Assembly (NCBI RefSeq): GCF_003688995.1 | Contig: NZ_PENI01000001.1 | Location: 310,001 to 374,000, forward strand | Source: Streptomyces shenzhenensis | GTDB lineage: Bacteria; Actinomycetota; Actinomycetes; Streptomycetales; Streptomycetaceae | Direction: 5' to 3' | Length of the DNA stretch: 64,000 bases | Shown: positions 46,534 to 55,452 of the stretch, piece after piece | Numbering within the stretch: position 1 is the first letter of the stretch | Layout of the letters: each line of letters begins with the position of its first letter | Made by a program: the position numbers and the translations under genes | Notes under the pieces: generated by a model | Told to the model about the DNA's origin: nothing | Database searches by the model: none | What the model saw: the letters and a program-made list of their open reading frames with translations, nothing else

Positions 46534-48905
46534 GCACCCGGCGGGGGCAGCCGGACGGTGGCGCCGAGCGGCCGCGCCGGGGCAGTCTCCGGGATCTGTC
46601 CCTGGGGGCCCGCTTCGCCGTCACCGGCGGACGCGAGGGCTGGGTCCGGCTGCTGCTGACGGCCGTCGGCGTGGGGCTCGGCGTGGCCCTGCTGCTGCTG
46701 ACGACCGCGCTGCCGAGCGCGCTGGCCGTGCGGCACGACCGGGAACAGGCCCGCATGGACTACACCTACGGCGCCCCCCTCCCCCGGGCCGACAACACGC
46801 TCCTGATCGCCGACGTCGACACGATGTACCGGGGCAAGGACGTGCGTGGGCGGCTGGTGGAACCGGAGGGGCCGCGGGCACCGCTGGCGCCCGGACTGGC
46901 GAGATTCCCGGCCAAGGGCGACATGGTCGTCTCCCCGGCGCTGCGCGACCTGCTCGCCTCCGACGACGCACGGCTGCTGCGGGAGCGGCTGCCGTACCGG
47001 ATCGTCGGCACCATCGGGGAGAGCGGGCTCATCGGCTCGCACGAACTCGCCTACTACGCGGGCGCCGACGGGCTCGTTCCGCAGATCGACGGCTCCCGGG
47101 TGGGCCGGATCGCCGCCTTCGGCAACCCCCAGCCGGCGGACCAGCCGGCCGACCCGGTCCTGGTCCTGCTCGTCCTCGTCGTCTTCGTGGTGCTGCTGAT
47201 GCCGGTGGCCGTGTTCATCACCGCGGCCGTACGGTTCGGCGGCGAGCGGCGCGACCGCAGGCTGGCCGCGCTGCGGCTGGTGGGCTCCGACAGCCGGATG
47301 ACCCGGCGGATCGCCGCGGGCGAGGCGCTGGCCGGTGCGGTGTTCGGCCTCGTCCTCGGTACCGTCTTCTTCCTGGCCGGCCGGCAGGCAGCGGGCTCCG
47401 TCGAGATCCTCGGCATCAGCGTGTTCCCGAGCTATCTGAATCCGTCCCCCGTGCTGGTCGCGCTCGTCGCGTTCGCGGTCCCGGCCGCCGCGGTCCTGGT
47501 CACCGTGCTGGCCCTGCGCGGTGTCGTGATCGAGCCGCTCGGCGTGGTCCGCACGGCACGCCCCGCACGCCGGCGCCTGTGGTGGCGGCTGCTGCTGCCG
47601 CTGGGCGGGCTTGCGCTGCTCTACCCGATGGTCGGCCAGGGCCGGACCAACGGGGACTTCAACCAGTACCTGGTCATCGGCGGTGTGATGCTGCTGCTGG
47701 TCGGCATCACCGCGCTGCTGCCGTGGATCGTGGAAGCGGTCGTCGCCCGGCTCGGCTCCGGCTCGGTGGCCTGGCAACTGGCCGTCCGAAGGCTCCAGTT
47801 GAGCAGCGGCAACGCGGCCCGCATGGTCAACGGCATCGCCGTGGCGGTGGCCGGCGCCATCGCCCTGCAGATGCTGTTCGCCGGAGTCGAGGGCGACTAC
47901 ACCAAGCAGTCGCCCAACGACCTCACCCGGGCGCAGCTCCAGGTGGACGTGCCAAAGGGCATCGATCTCGCCGCGGCGGCGGACCAGTTGGCGGCGACCC
48001 GGGGCGTGCGCGGGACAACGGCGCTGGCCGATGCCACGGTCGGCGACAGGCCGTGGCGCAAGGACCCGGAGCGCACGGCCCAGCTGACCGTCGGCGACTG
48101 CGCCGCGCTGCGCGAGGTCGCGGCGCTGCCCTCGTGCCGGGACGGCGACGCGTTCGCCGTGCGCGGCGCGGAGTACGACACCGATACCCCGAAGATGTCT
48201 GCGCCGGGCACGACGCTCTATCTCGACACCGCGTACGGCGACCGCCCGGACCGGCAGGACATCCTGCTGACCGTGCCGGCCGGTCTGAAGCAGGCCCGGA
48301 CGATCGAGGGTCCGGGCGGCAACCGCACCGGCGGCTTCCTGCTGACCCCTGGCGCGCTGCCCGCGAAGGCCGCCGGGGTGATGGGCGGCACGATCTACCT
48401 GTCCGTCGACACGTCCGTGCCCGACCTCAAGGAGTACATCCGCAACACGGCCGCACGGATCGGCCCGCTGACCCAACCGGTCGTCTGGTCGGCGACCGAG
48501 CAGTCCAGGAGGTTCACCTCCATCCGTACCGGTCTGTTCGTCGGTGCCGCGTGTGTGCTCGCGCTGATCGGGGCGAGCCTGCTGGTCTCGCAGCTGGAGC
48601 AGTTGCGTGAGCGCAGGAAACTGCTGTCGTCCCTGGTCGCCTTCGGCACCCGGCGGCGCACGCTGGGCCTGTCGGTGCTGTGGCAGACGGCGGTTCCGAT
48701 CGTGCTCGGTCTGCTGCTGGCCTCGGTGGTGGGCGTGGCCCTGGGCGCGGTGCTGCTGCGGATGACGAGCACCTCGGTGAGCGTGGACTGGGTGAGCGTG
48801 CTGTCGCTGACCGGCTTCGGCGCCGCGGTCGTCCTCGTGGTGACCCTGCTCAGCCTGCCGCCGCTGCTGCGGCTGATGCGCCCGGACGGGCTGCGCACCG
48901 AGTAG
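46530..48905 (+). CDS. FtsX-like ABC permease
   Basis: The 791-residue permease starts at ATG 46530, overlapping the ATPase stop. A first helix (about 35-57: LLLTAVGVGLGVALLLLTTA) leads to an extracytoplasmic domain and an FtsX core (PVLVLLVLVVFVVLLMPVAV; RLAALRLVGSDSRMTRRIAA). A second extracytoplasmic domain and a C-terminal FtsX core follow (LSSLVAFGTRRRTLGLSVLW). Such duplicated FtsX permeases with a MacB-type ATPase resemble antimicrobial-peptide resistance or lipoprotein exporters. The substrate is unknown. Confidence 0.9.
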   Translation: MSTRRGQPDGGAERPRRGSLRDLSLGARFAVTGGREGWVRLLLTAVGVGLGVALLLLTTALPSALAVRHDREQARMDYTYGAPLPRADNTLLIADVDTMYRGKDVRGRLVEPEGPRAPLAPGLARFPAKGDMVVSPALRDLLASDDARLLRERLPYRIVGTIGESGLIGSHELAYYAGADGLVPQIDGSRVGRIAAFGNPQPADQPADPVLVLLVLVVFVVLLMPVAVFITAAVRFGGERRDRRLAALRLVGSDSRMTRRIAAGEALAGAVFGLVLGTVFFLAGRQAAGSVEILGISVFPSYLNPSPVLVALVAFAVPAAAVLVTVLALRGVVIEPLGVVRTARPARRRLWWRLLLPLGGLALLYPMVGQGRTNGDFNQYLVIGGVMLLLVGITALLPWIVEAVVARLGSGSVAWQLAVRRLQLSSGNAARMVNGIAVAVAGAIALQMLFAGVEGDYTKQSPNDLTRAQLQVDVPKGIDLAAAADQLAATRGVRGTTALADATVGDRPWRKDPERTAQLTVGDCAALREVAALPSCRDGDAFAVRGAEYDTDTPKMSAPGTTLYLDTAYGDRPDRQDILLTVPAGLKQARTIEGPGGNRTGGFLLTPGALPAKAAGVMGGTIYLSVDTSVPDLKEYIRNTAARIGPLTQPVVWSATEQSRRFTSIRTGLFVGAACVLALIGASLLVSQLEQLRERRKLLSSLVAFGTRRRTLGLSVLWQTAVPIVLGLLLASVVGVALGAVLLRMTSTSVSVDWVSVLSLTGFGAAVVLVVTLLSLPPLLRLMRPDGLRTE

Positions 48906-48924
48906 CGGGCGCCGCGCCCGCCCC

Positions 48925-48949
48925 GGCCCCTTCCCCGTGGGAAGGGGCC
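48925..48949. terminator. Strong hairpin between convergent permease and oxyR genes
   Basis: Perfect 11-base arms GGCCCCTTCCC and GGGAAGGGGCC enclose CGT, 19 bases after the permease stop and ending one base before the oxyR stop. It likely terminates both transcripts. Confidence 0.8.
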
Positions 48950-48950
48950 C

Positions 48951-49895
48951 TCAGCCGTGGGCGAGCAGCCGCACGGGCAGCGGTCGCAGTGCCTCCCGCA
49001 GGGCGGTCGCGAGTTCCCGGTACTCGGCGCCGCGGGCCGCGCCGGTGCGCATCGCGAGGGCGACGCGGCGGCTCGGGGCGGGGTCGGCGAAGTAACCGGT
49101 GAGGAGCCGGGTGCTGCGGGTCGCCTCGACCCTGAGGGCGGTGCGCGGCAGCAGGGTGCAGCCGAGCCCGCCGGCCACGAGCTGGACGAGGGTCGCAAGA
49201 CCCGCCGCCGTGGTCGCCACCGGGGCGTCCGCGCGGCCGGCCTCCCGGCAGATGTCCAGGGCCTGGTCGCGCAGGCAGTGGCCCTCGTCGAGGAGCAGCA
49301 GGTTCAGCTCCTTGAGCGCCTCGCGCGGAATGTCCTCCCGGCCGCCGAGCCAGTGGTCCGGGGGCGTGACGAGCACGAAGTCCTCGTCGAAGAGCGGCAG
49401 TTCGGCGATGCCGGGGACGCCGAGGGGGACGGCGAGCAGCAGCAGGTCGAGCCGGCCTGAGGTCAGTCCGTCGATCAGGCTGGCGGTCTGCTCCTCGTGC
49501 ACCTGGAGGTCGAGGTCCGGATACCGGCCGTGGACCAGCCGCAGGACGGTCGGCAGCAGATAGGGCGCGACGGTGGGGATCACCCCGAGCCGCAGCGCGC
49601 CGGTGAACGGCGCCCGCACCGCCTCCGCTTCCTCCAGCAGCGCGCCGACCTCGGTGAGCACCGCCTTCGCCCGTACGGCGAGCCGCTCACCGGCGGGTGA
49701 GAGCAGCACCTTGCGGGTCGTACGCTCCAGGAGCGTGACACCGAGGATCTGCTCCAGCGCCGAGACGGCTCCGGACAGGGCGGGTTGGCTCATGCCGATG
49801 GCGGCGGCCGCGTCCCGGAAGTGCAGATGCTCGGCGACGGCGGCGAAGGCACGCAACTGGGACAGGCTGGGCTGCCTCCGCTTACCTGCGGTCAC
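48951..49895 (-). CDS. oxyR: Hydrogen peroxide sensor, LysR-family regulator OxyR
   Basis: From GTG 49895 (GGAGG nine bases upstream) the protein has 314 residues. The N-terminal helix-turn-helix reads HFRDAAAAIGMSQPALSGAV. The sensing loop LLLDEGHCLRDQALDICREAG contains Cys207 and Cys216, aligning with the peroxide-reactive Cys199/Cys208 pair of E. coli OxyR. Oxidised OxyR activates the divergent ahpC-ahpD operon. Earlier in-frame starts would run through the shared promoter region and are rejected. Confidence 0.95.
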   Translation of the reverse strand: MTAGKRRQPSLSQLRAFAAVAEHLHFRDAAAAIGMSQPALSGAVSALEQILGVTLLERTTRKVLLSPAGERLAVRAKAVLTEVGALLEEAEAVRAPFTGALRLGVIPTVAPYLLPTVLRLVHGRYPDLDLQVHEEQTASLIDGLTSGRLDLLLLAVPLGVPGIAELPLFDEDFVLVTPPDHWLGGREDIPREALKELNLLLLDEGHCLRDQALDICREAGRADAPVATTAAGLATLVQLVAGGLGCTLLPRTALRVEATRSTRLLTGYFADPAPSRRVALAMRTGAARGAEYRELATALREALRPLPVRLLAHG

Positions 49896-50028
49896 TGATA
49901 GCCACCTCCGATCAACACGACTGAGTGTAGCTATTTCCCGAATCAATGCCGTCTGTGTCACCATCAGCTCCGTCCAACCCATGGGAAACGCCCGTGACCG
50001 GGGCGTTTCCTCGCTGCAAGGAGAGCGC
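49896..50028. promoter_or_regulatory. Divergent oxyR-ahpC control region
   Basis: These 133 bases hold both promoters. ATAG/CTAT elements (GATAGCC at 49897 and TAGCTATTT at 49928) resemble spaced OxyR half-sites around an AT-rich core. By analogy with other OxyR-AhpC pairs, OxyR should bind here. Exact -35/-10 boxes could not be fixed. Confidence 0.55.
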
Positions 50029-50583
50029 GTGCTCACTGTCGGTGACAAGTTCCCCGAGTTCGACCTCACTGCCTGCGTCTCGCTGGAGAAGGGCAAGGAG
50101 TTCGAGAAGATCAACCACAAGACCTACGAAGGCAAGTGGAAGGTGATCTTCGCCTGGCCCAAGGACTTCACCTTCGTGTGCCCGACCGAGATCGCCGCCT
50201 TCGGCAAGCTGAACGAGGAGTTCGCCGACCGCGACGCGCAGGTCCTCGGCTTCTCCGGCGACTCCGAGTTCGTCCACCACGCCTGGCGCAAGGACCACGA
50301 CGACCTGCGCGACCTGCCGTTCCCGATGATGGCCGACTCCAAGCACGAGCTGATGCGCGGCCTCGGCATCGAGGACGAGGAGGGCTTCGCCAAGCGCGCG
50401 GTCTTCATCGTCGACCAGAACAACGAGATCCAGTTCTCGATGGTGACCGCGGGCTCGGTCGGCCGTAACCCGAAGGAGGTCCTGCGGGTCCTGGACGCCC
50501 TCCAGACGGACGAGCTGTGCCCGTGCAACTGGGCCAAGGGCGACGAGACGCTCGACCCGGTCGCGCTGCTCGCCGGAGAGTGA
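50029..50583 (+). CDS. ahpC: Alkyl hydroperoxide reductase, peroxiredoxin AhpC
   Basis: The 184-residue 2-Cys peroxiredoxin starts at GTG 50029 with AAGGAG upstream. Peroxidatic Cys51 is in [10 protein letters not shown]; the C-terminal DELCPCNW carries resolving-type Cys164 and Cys166, a pair characteristic of actinobacterial AhpC. It reduces hydrogen peroxide, organic peroxides and peroxynitrite, and is recharged by AhpD, encoded four bases downstream. It is regulated by the divergent oxyR. Confidence 0.97.
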   Translation: MLTVGDKFPEFDLTACVSLEKGKEFEKINHKTYEGKWKVIFAWPKDFTFVCPTEIAAFGKLNEEFADRDAQVLGFSGDSEFVHHAWRKDHDDLRDLPFPMMADSKHELMRGLGIEDEEGFAKRAVFIVDQNNEIQFSMVTAGSVGRNPKEVLRVLDALQTDELCPCNWAKGDETLDPVALLAGE

Positions 50584-50587
50584 GTCC

Positions 50588-51121
50588 ATGTCCCTCGACT
50601 CCCTCAAGTCCCGCGTACCGGAGTACGCCAAGGACCTGAAGCTCAACCTGGGCTCGGTCATCGGCAACTCGGGCCTGCCCGCGCAGCAGTTGTGGGGCAC
50701 GGTGCTGGCGACGGCGATCGCCGCCCGCTCCCCCATCGTCCTGCGCGAGCTGGAGCCGGAGGCGAAGGCGAACCTCTCGCCTGAGGCGTACACCGCCGCC
50801 AAGGCGGCCGCCGCCGTGATGGCGATGAACAACGTCTTCTACCGCACCCGCCATCTGCTCTCCGACCACGAGTACGGCACCCTGCGCGCGGGCCTGCGGA
50901 TGAACGTCATCGGCAACCCCGGAGTCGACAAGGTCGACTTCGAGCTGTGGTCGTTCGCGGTGTCCGCGATCAACGGCTGCGGCATGTGCCTGGACTCGCA
51001 CGAGCAGGTGCTGCGCAAGGCCGGCGTGGAACGCGAGGTCGTCCAGGAGGCCTTCAAGATCGCCGCGGTGATCCAGGCGGTGGGCACCACCCTGGACGCC
51101 GAGGCGGTGCTCGCCGGGTAA
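50588..51121 (+). CDS. ahpD: Alkyl hydroperoxide reductase AhpD
   Basis: The 177-residue AhpD has the thiol-disulfide motif Cys131-Gly-Met-Cys134 with His138 and upstream Glu119, the proton-relay set known from mycobacterial AhpD. It passes electrons from lipoamide enzymes to AhpC. The ATG is four bases after the ahpC stop and has a Shine-Dalgarno inside the ahpC end. Confidence 0.97.
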   Translation: MSLDSLKSRVPEYAKDLKLNLGSVIGNSGLPAQQLWGTVLATAIAARSPIVLRELEPEAKANLSPEAYTAAKAAAAVMAMNNVFYRTRHLLSDHEYGTLRAGLRMNVIGNPGVDKVDFELWSFAVSAINGCGMCLDSHEQVLRKAGVEREVVQEAFKIAAVIQAVGTTLDAEAVLAG

Positions 51122-51154
51122 CTCCGCGAGCCAGGCGCTTCCTTGCCGCTCCGG

Positions 51155-51181
51155 GCCCCGCTCACCCTTGGTGGGCGGGGC
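51155..51181. terminator. GC hairpin at the convergent ahpD / AI-2E gene ends
   Basis: Arms GCCCCGCTCACC and GGTGGGCGGGGC pair with one mismatch around CTT. The structure spans the stop codon of the minus-strand gene and follows ahpD by 33 bases, so it likely ends ahpCD transcription. Confidence 0.6.
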
Positions 51182-52493
51182 TCTCCGCGTCCGCCGGAAC
51201 CGGCTCCGCCTGGACCGGGGGCCTGGCCGCGCGCACCCGGCCCGCGCTACGCAGCGCCTGTTCCTCGGAGTAGGCCCGCAGATAGCCGACCACCGTGTTG
51301 GTCACCGCCACCAGCGGTACGGCGACCACGGCGCCGCCGATCCCGGCCACCATGCCGCCCGCGGTGACGGACAGGACGACGGCCAGGGGGTGCACCCGCA
51401 CCGCGCGGCCCAGGATGAAGGGCTGCAGGATGTGCCCCTCGATCTGCTGGACCGCCAGGATCACCACCAGCGTCATGCCCGCGGTGAACACGCCCTGCGT
51501 GACCAGGGCGACCACCACGGCCAGCACGCCCGAGGCGACCGCGCCCACGAGCGGGATGAACGAGAACAGGAAGATGAACACGGCCAGCGGGACGGCCATG
51601 GGGACGTCCAGGAAGTAGATGCCAAGGCCGATGAAGATCGCGTCGATCAGGGCGACCAGCACCGTGCCGCGGACGTAGGCCGTCAGTGTGCGCCAGGCAC
51701 GCGGGCCCGCCCCGGCCACGCCCGGCCGCGCCGCGGCCGGCACCAGCTTCAGCGCCCACCGCCAGATCCGGTCGCCGTCGTAGAGCAGGAAAAGCGTCGA
51801 GAAGAACACCAGCAGAATGCCGGTCAGCGCCTCGACGACGACCTGAACGCCCTCGAGTCCGGCCGACGTTATCTGGTCGGTGTTGGCGCCGATCGCCTCC
51901 CGCAGGCTCTTGGCGATCTGGTTGATCTGCTTGTCCGTGACATGGAACGGGCTCTGCAGCAGCCAGCGGCGCAGATCGTCGATGCCGCTCTGCACCTGGT
52001 CGGAGAGCGTGTCGATGTTCTCCATGACCTGCCAGGTCACGAACCACCCGATCAGCCCCATCACGATGAAGCCGAGGACCGCGGTGAGGGCGGTGGCCGG
52101 GCCGCGCGGCACACCGTGCCGTTTCAGCCGGGCCACCGTGGGCTGGAGCAGCGCGGTGACCAGCAGCGCTATGACGAAGGCGAACACCACGAGTTGGACG
52201 GAGCTGATGACGCGCATCAGCACCCACACCGTGCCGGCCAGCACCAGCAGCCGCCAGCCCGCCTCGGCCGCGACCCGCACACCCCAGGGCACCGCGAGCG
52301 CCGGGTCCGGGCGGACGATCCGGACCTCCGCCGGATCCGGATGGCCGTCGGGCAGCGGCTCCTCGGCGGGCAGCACCTCCGGCGGCTCCTCGGCATGCTG
52401 CCTCTCCGCCGCCACCCGCCGCTCGTCCAACCTCTCACCCATCTGCGTCAGTCCGGCTCCGATCCGGCCGAGCCATCCTGGCACTCGCGACAT
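51162..52493 (-). CDS. AI-2E family transporter-like membrane protein
   Basis: From ATG 52493 (GAAGGA upstream) the protein has 443 residues. A charged cytoplasmic head (1-75) precedes about eight helices in the AI-2E pattern: paired helices near 80-130 (WRLLVLAGTVWVLMRVISSV, VFAFVIALLVTALLQPTVAR), a soluble middle (150-215), and a C-terminal helix bundle with FIPLVGAVASGVLAVVVAL and QQIEGHILQPFILGRAVRVH. Members include TqsA and Na+/H+ antiporters; the substrate here is unknown. Confidence 0.88.
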   Translation of the reverse strand: MSRVPGWLGRIGAGLTQMGERLDERRVAAERQHAEEPPEVLPAEEPLPDGHPDPAEVRIVRPDPALAVPWGVRVAAEAGWRLLVLAGTVWVLMRVISSVQLVVFAFVIALLVTALLQPTVARLKRHGVPRGPATALTAVLGFIVMGLIGWFVTWQVMENIDTLSDQVQSGIDDLRRWLLQSPFHVTDKQINQIAKSLREAIGANTDQITSAGLEGVQVVVEALTGILLVFFSTLFLLYDGDRIWRWALKLVPAAARPGVAGAGPRAWRTLTAYVRGTVLVALIDAIFIGLGIYFLDVPMAVPLAVFIFLFSFIPLVGAVASGVLAVVVALVTQGVFTAGMTLVVILAVQQIEGHILQPFILGRAVRVHPLAVVLSVTAGGMVAGIGGAVVAVPLVAVTNTVVGYLRAYSEEQALRSAGRVRAARPPVQAEPVPADAESPAHQG

Positions 52494-52571
52494 GATCCGT
52501 CCTTCTCCCGCATGTCCCCGGGTGCGCCCCACCACTCCTCCCAGGAATCGTCCGTCCGACCGTACATGGCA

Positions 52572-52604
52572 ACAGCCCCTCCCCGTAGGACGGGAAGGGG
52601 CTGT
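52572..52604 (-). terminator. Terminator of the transglycosylase gene
   Basis: On the minus strand, arms ACAGCCCCTTCCCGT and ACGGGGAGGGGCTGT pair over 15 bases (one U-G) around CCT, 38 bases beyond the stop codon. No U-run follows. Confidence 0.75.
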
Positions 52605-52641
52605 GCAGGGTTGAGAGGGAGGCGGTGAACCGCTGTTCGAC

Positions 52642-53343
52642 TCAGTACCAGTGGTTGGCCTGCCAGAACGCCCAGGCGTCGCACGGGCTGCCGTAGCGGC
52701 TGTCCATGTAGTTGAGGCCCCACTTGATCTGGGTGGCCGGGTTGGTCTGCCAGTCGGCGCCCGCGGAGGACATCTTGGAGCCCGGGAGTGCCTGGAAGAG
52801 GCCGTAGGCGCCGGAGGAGGCGTTGACGGCGCGGTAGTTCCAGCTGGACTCGTGGTCCACGATGTTGCTGAAGCACTGGTACTGGCTGCTCGCCACCACC
52901 TGCCGCGCCATCGCCTGGATCTGCGCGACGGTGTAGGAGCTCTGCACGGGGAAGCTGGCGCTGCCGGCGCTCGCGCTCTGGCTGCGGCTGGCGGCCTTCG
53001 CGGCCTCCTCGCGCTCCTTGGCAGCCTTGGCCGCCTTCTCGGCGGCATCCTTCTTCGCGATCGCGGTCTCGGCGGCCGCCTTGCGGGCCGCCGCCTCTGC
53101 GTCCTTCTTGGCGCTCGCGTCCGCGGCGATGGCCTGTGCGTCCGCCTGCTGTGTCAGGGACGCGGTCTGCACCTGGGCCTGCTGACCCGCGGGTATGTCC
53201 GCGAGAAGCGTCGCGTCGGTTGCCGCTGCCTCGGCGTCGTTGTTCTGCGCGACGCTGCCCGAGGCAACTCCGACGACGCTTCCGACGGCGGTGACCGCGG
53301 TGGCCGAGGCCACTGCGAATCCCCGGACCGAAATCCGGCTCAC
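52642..53343 (-). CDS. Secreted transglycosylase SLT-like protein
   Basis: From GTG 53343 (GGAAGG upstream) the protein has 233 residues. Residues 1-37 are a signal peptide (VRGFAVASATAVTAVGSVVG), followed by an Ala/Lys/Glu-rich coiled coil (about 60-120) and a C-terminal lysozyme-like domain (FSNIVDHESSWNYRAVNASS, GAYGLFQALPGSKMSSAG, IKWGLNYMDSRYGSPCDAW) with the catalytic Glu in DHESSW. It ends QANHWY, typical of Streptomyces secreted transglycosylases acting on peptidoglycan. Confidence 0.9.
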   Translation of the reverse strand: MSRISVRGFAVASATAVTAVGSVVGVASGSVAQNNDAEAAATDATLLADIPAGQQAQVQTASLTQQADAQAIAADASAKKDAEAAARKAAAETAIAKKDAAEKAAKAAKEREEAAKAASRSQSASAGSASFPVQSSYTVAQIQAMARQVVASSQYQCFSNIVDHESSWNYRAVNASSGAYGLFQALPGSKMSSAGADWQTNPATQIKWGLNYMDSRYGSPCDAWAFWQANHWY

Positions 53344-53748
53344 ACGGTTTCCTTCCAGCACCGCCCGCTTCGGTGACCCTGGCGGACGCAATCGTGCCCC
53401 TGACGCTGGCCTCCCAACTGCGGGGTCACGGGAGGCACGGGCCCGGTGAGCAACTCCCGGCACGGGAGCGCCGCATGGTGCTCGGGCGGCATACGACGAC
53501 GCTATGGAGTTGGCCGTGGTGCCATGACGCTGGGGCACAGTTGTGTCGTATGCGGGGCCTGACAGGAGTGAGACTCTGCCGTAACCCGCCGCCGGTAGGC
53601 AATTCCGAGGTGCGTGTGAAAGCTCACATCCCGCTCGGTCCAGGTGTTTTCAAGAAACCTCCGCACACCGCGACGCCGCCCGGCTAGGCTCAAGCCTTTG
53701 CCGGACGGCGCCAACCAGCGAGTAACCGACCCAAGTTGAACAGTTGGG
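53344..53748. promoter_or_regulatory. Upstream region of the transglycosylase gene
   Basis: The 405 bases between the ends of phoH and the start of the transglycosylase gene contain no supported gene. Notable is TGTGAAAGCTCACA (53615-53628), a 5-base inverted repeat resembling a Crp-type site with a shortened spacer, next to a TTGAAAAC patch (minus strand, 53650-53657). I looked for a cyclic-di-AMP riboswitch, common ahead of such genes in Streptomyces, and could not recognise its conserved core. Confidence 0.45.
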
Positions 53749-55074
53749 TCAGATGTGTCCGTCCTCCAGCATTTCGGTCACAAGTGCGGCGATCTGGGAC
53801 CTCTCGGACCGGGTCAGCGTGACATGGGCGAAGAGCGGATGCCCCTTCAGCTTCTCCACCACGGCGACGACACCGTCGTACCGGCCGACCCGCAGATTGT
53901 CCCGCTGTGCCACGTCATGGGTCAGCACCACGCGTGAATTCGCGCCGATCCGGGACAGAACGGTCAGGAGGACGTTCCGTTCCAGTGACTGCGCCTCGTC
54001 CACGATCACGAACGCGTCGTGCAGGGAACGGCCCCGGATGTGGGTCAGCGGCAGGACCTCCAGCATCCCGCGCGCGGTGACCTCCTCGATCACCTCACGG
54101 CTGGTGACCGCCGAGAGCGTGTCGAACACCGCCTGCGCCCACGGGCTCATCTTCTCGGCCTCGGTGCCCGGCAGATAGCCCAGCTCCTGCCCGCCGACGG
54201 CGTACAGCGGACGGAAGACCATCACCTTCTGGTGCTGCCGGCGCTCCAGGACCGCCTCCAGGCCCGCGCACAGCGCCAGCGCCGACTTGCCGGTGCCGGC
54301 CCGGCCGCCCATGGACACGATGCCCACGTCCGGGTCGAGCAGCAGATCGAGGGCGATCCGCTGCTCGGCGCTGCGGCCCTTGATGCCGAACGCCTCCCGG
54401 TCGCCGCGCACCAGGCGGACGGTGCCCTCCGCCGTCACCCGGCCGAGCGCCTTGCCCCGCTCCGACTGGATCGTCAGGCCCGTGTGCACGGGCAGCTCGG
54501 CGGCCTCGGGCACATGGGCGTGCCCCTCCTCGAAGAGGATGTCCACCTGTTCGGCGGAGAGTGTCAGCTCGGACATTCCGGTCCAGCCGGAGGAGTCCGT
54601 GATGGCCAGTTCCGCGCGGTACTCCTCGGCGAGGAGCCCGACGGACGAGGCCTTGATCCGCAGCGGCAGGTCCTTCGAGACGACGGTGACGTCGAACCCC
54701 TCGGCCTGCAGATTGCGGGCGACGGCGAGGATACGTGAGTCGTTGTCCCCCAGGCGGTAGCCGGTGGGCAGCACGCTGGGGTCCGAGTGGTTGAGCTCGA
54801 CACGGACGGATCCGCCGAGGTCCCCGATCGGGATGGGGGCGTCGAGACGGCCGTACCGGACCCGGTAGTCGTCGAGCAGGCGCAGCGCCTGCCGGGCGAA
54901 GTAGCCGAGCTCGGGATGGTGCCGCTTGGCCTCCAGCTCCGTGACCACGACGATCGGGAGCACGACCTCGTGCTCGTCGAAGCGGGCCAGGGCGTTCGGG
55001 TCGGCCAGCAGGACGCTGGTGTCGAGAACATAGGTGCGCCGGTCTGGCTTACGACGCTTTGTGCTGGTCACCAC
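53749..55074 (-). CDS. PIN-PhoH family ATPase (PhoH2-like)
   Basis: The 441-residue protein joins an N-terminal PIN nuclease domain (Asp18 in YVLDTSVL, Glu47 in VTELEAK, Asp110/Asp112 in GDNDSRIL, Asp135 in SKDLPL) to a PhoH helicase-like ATPase with Walker A GRAGTGKS (257-264), Walker [11 protein letters not shown] and the motif TLTRSERS at the end. This matches PhoH2 proteins, reported as RNA unwinding and cleaving enzymes. No antitoxin-like small gene is seen upstream. It is monocistronic with a palindrome-rich upstream region. Confidence 0.92.
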   Translation of the reverse strand: MVTSTKRRKPDRRTYVLDTSVLLADPNALARFDEHEVVLPIVVVTELEAKRHHPELGYFARQALRLLDDYRVRYGRLDAPIPIGDLGGSVRVELNHSDPSVLPTGYRLGDNDSRILAVARNLQAEGFDVTVVSKDLPLRIKASSVGLLAEEYRAELAITDSSGWTGMSELTLSAEQVDILFEEGHAHVPEAAELPVHTGLTIQSERGKALGRVTAEGTVRLVRGDREAFGIKGRSAEQRIALDLLLDPDVGIVSMGGRAGTGKSALALCAGLEAVLERRQHQKVMVFRPLYAVGGQELGYLPGTEAEKMSPWAQAVFDTLSAVTSREVIEEVTARGMLEVLPLTHIRGRSLHDAFVIVDEAQSLERNVLLTVLSRIGANSRVVLTHDVAQRDNLRVGRYDGVVAVVEKLKGHPLFAHVTLTRSERSQIAALVTEMLEDGHI

Positions 55075-55452
55075 GGAAGGACGTACCCCCTCGGATGAGG
55101 TCGGGGAGCGACGAGACGGAAGCTGGGCCGGGAGGACGGGACGAACCAGGCCGGTCGTCGGCCGCGCTGCACACGCGCGGGCCGAGAACCGGCCCTCCGC
55201 GGCTGCTTCCGTGCAGTGACCGCACGGTCGGGCTGGTGCAAAGGGCCTCCCGGGCGGACGGCCCCGTGCCGCCCGCTGAGATTCGACACCCGTGGTTCGG
55301 GTGTCGACCTGTTTGGCTTATGCCCTGGAAGATGCATTGCCATGCAAATGCATGGGACGGCGCGCGGATGAACTCCTCGTTGCCTCCACCCCGACAGGGG
55401 CGTACGGAATGTGTGCCGTGCAGGTTGTCCACGGGCCCCGCAGGGCGCTCGT
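55075..55452 (-). promoter_or_regulatory. phoH upstream region with hairpin and nested palindrome
   Basis: These 378 bases hold a perfect 10-base stem (TCGACACCCG/CGGGTGTCGA, loop TGGTT, 55283-55307) and an AT-rich nested palindrome (ATGCATT ... AATGCAT around TTGCCATGCAA, 55332-55353). The hairpin may end uppS transcription; the palindrome may be an operator for the PIN-PhoH gene. No gene is supported between them. Confidence 0.5.

Noticed and set aside
53344..53700. Cyclic-di-AMP (ydaO-type) riboswitch before the transglycosylase gene
   Set aside because: Expected by context, but the conserved GACAGCTCACC-type segment and paired core were not found by eye; a covariance search would decide.
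55283..55307. T-arm-like TTCGGGTGTCGA stem considered as a tRNA end
   Set aside because: No acceptor, D-arm or anticodon arm could be folded around it.
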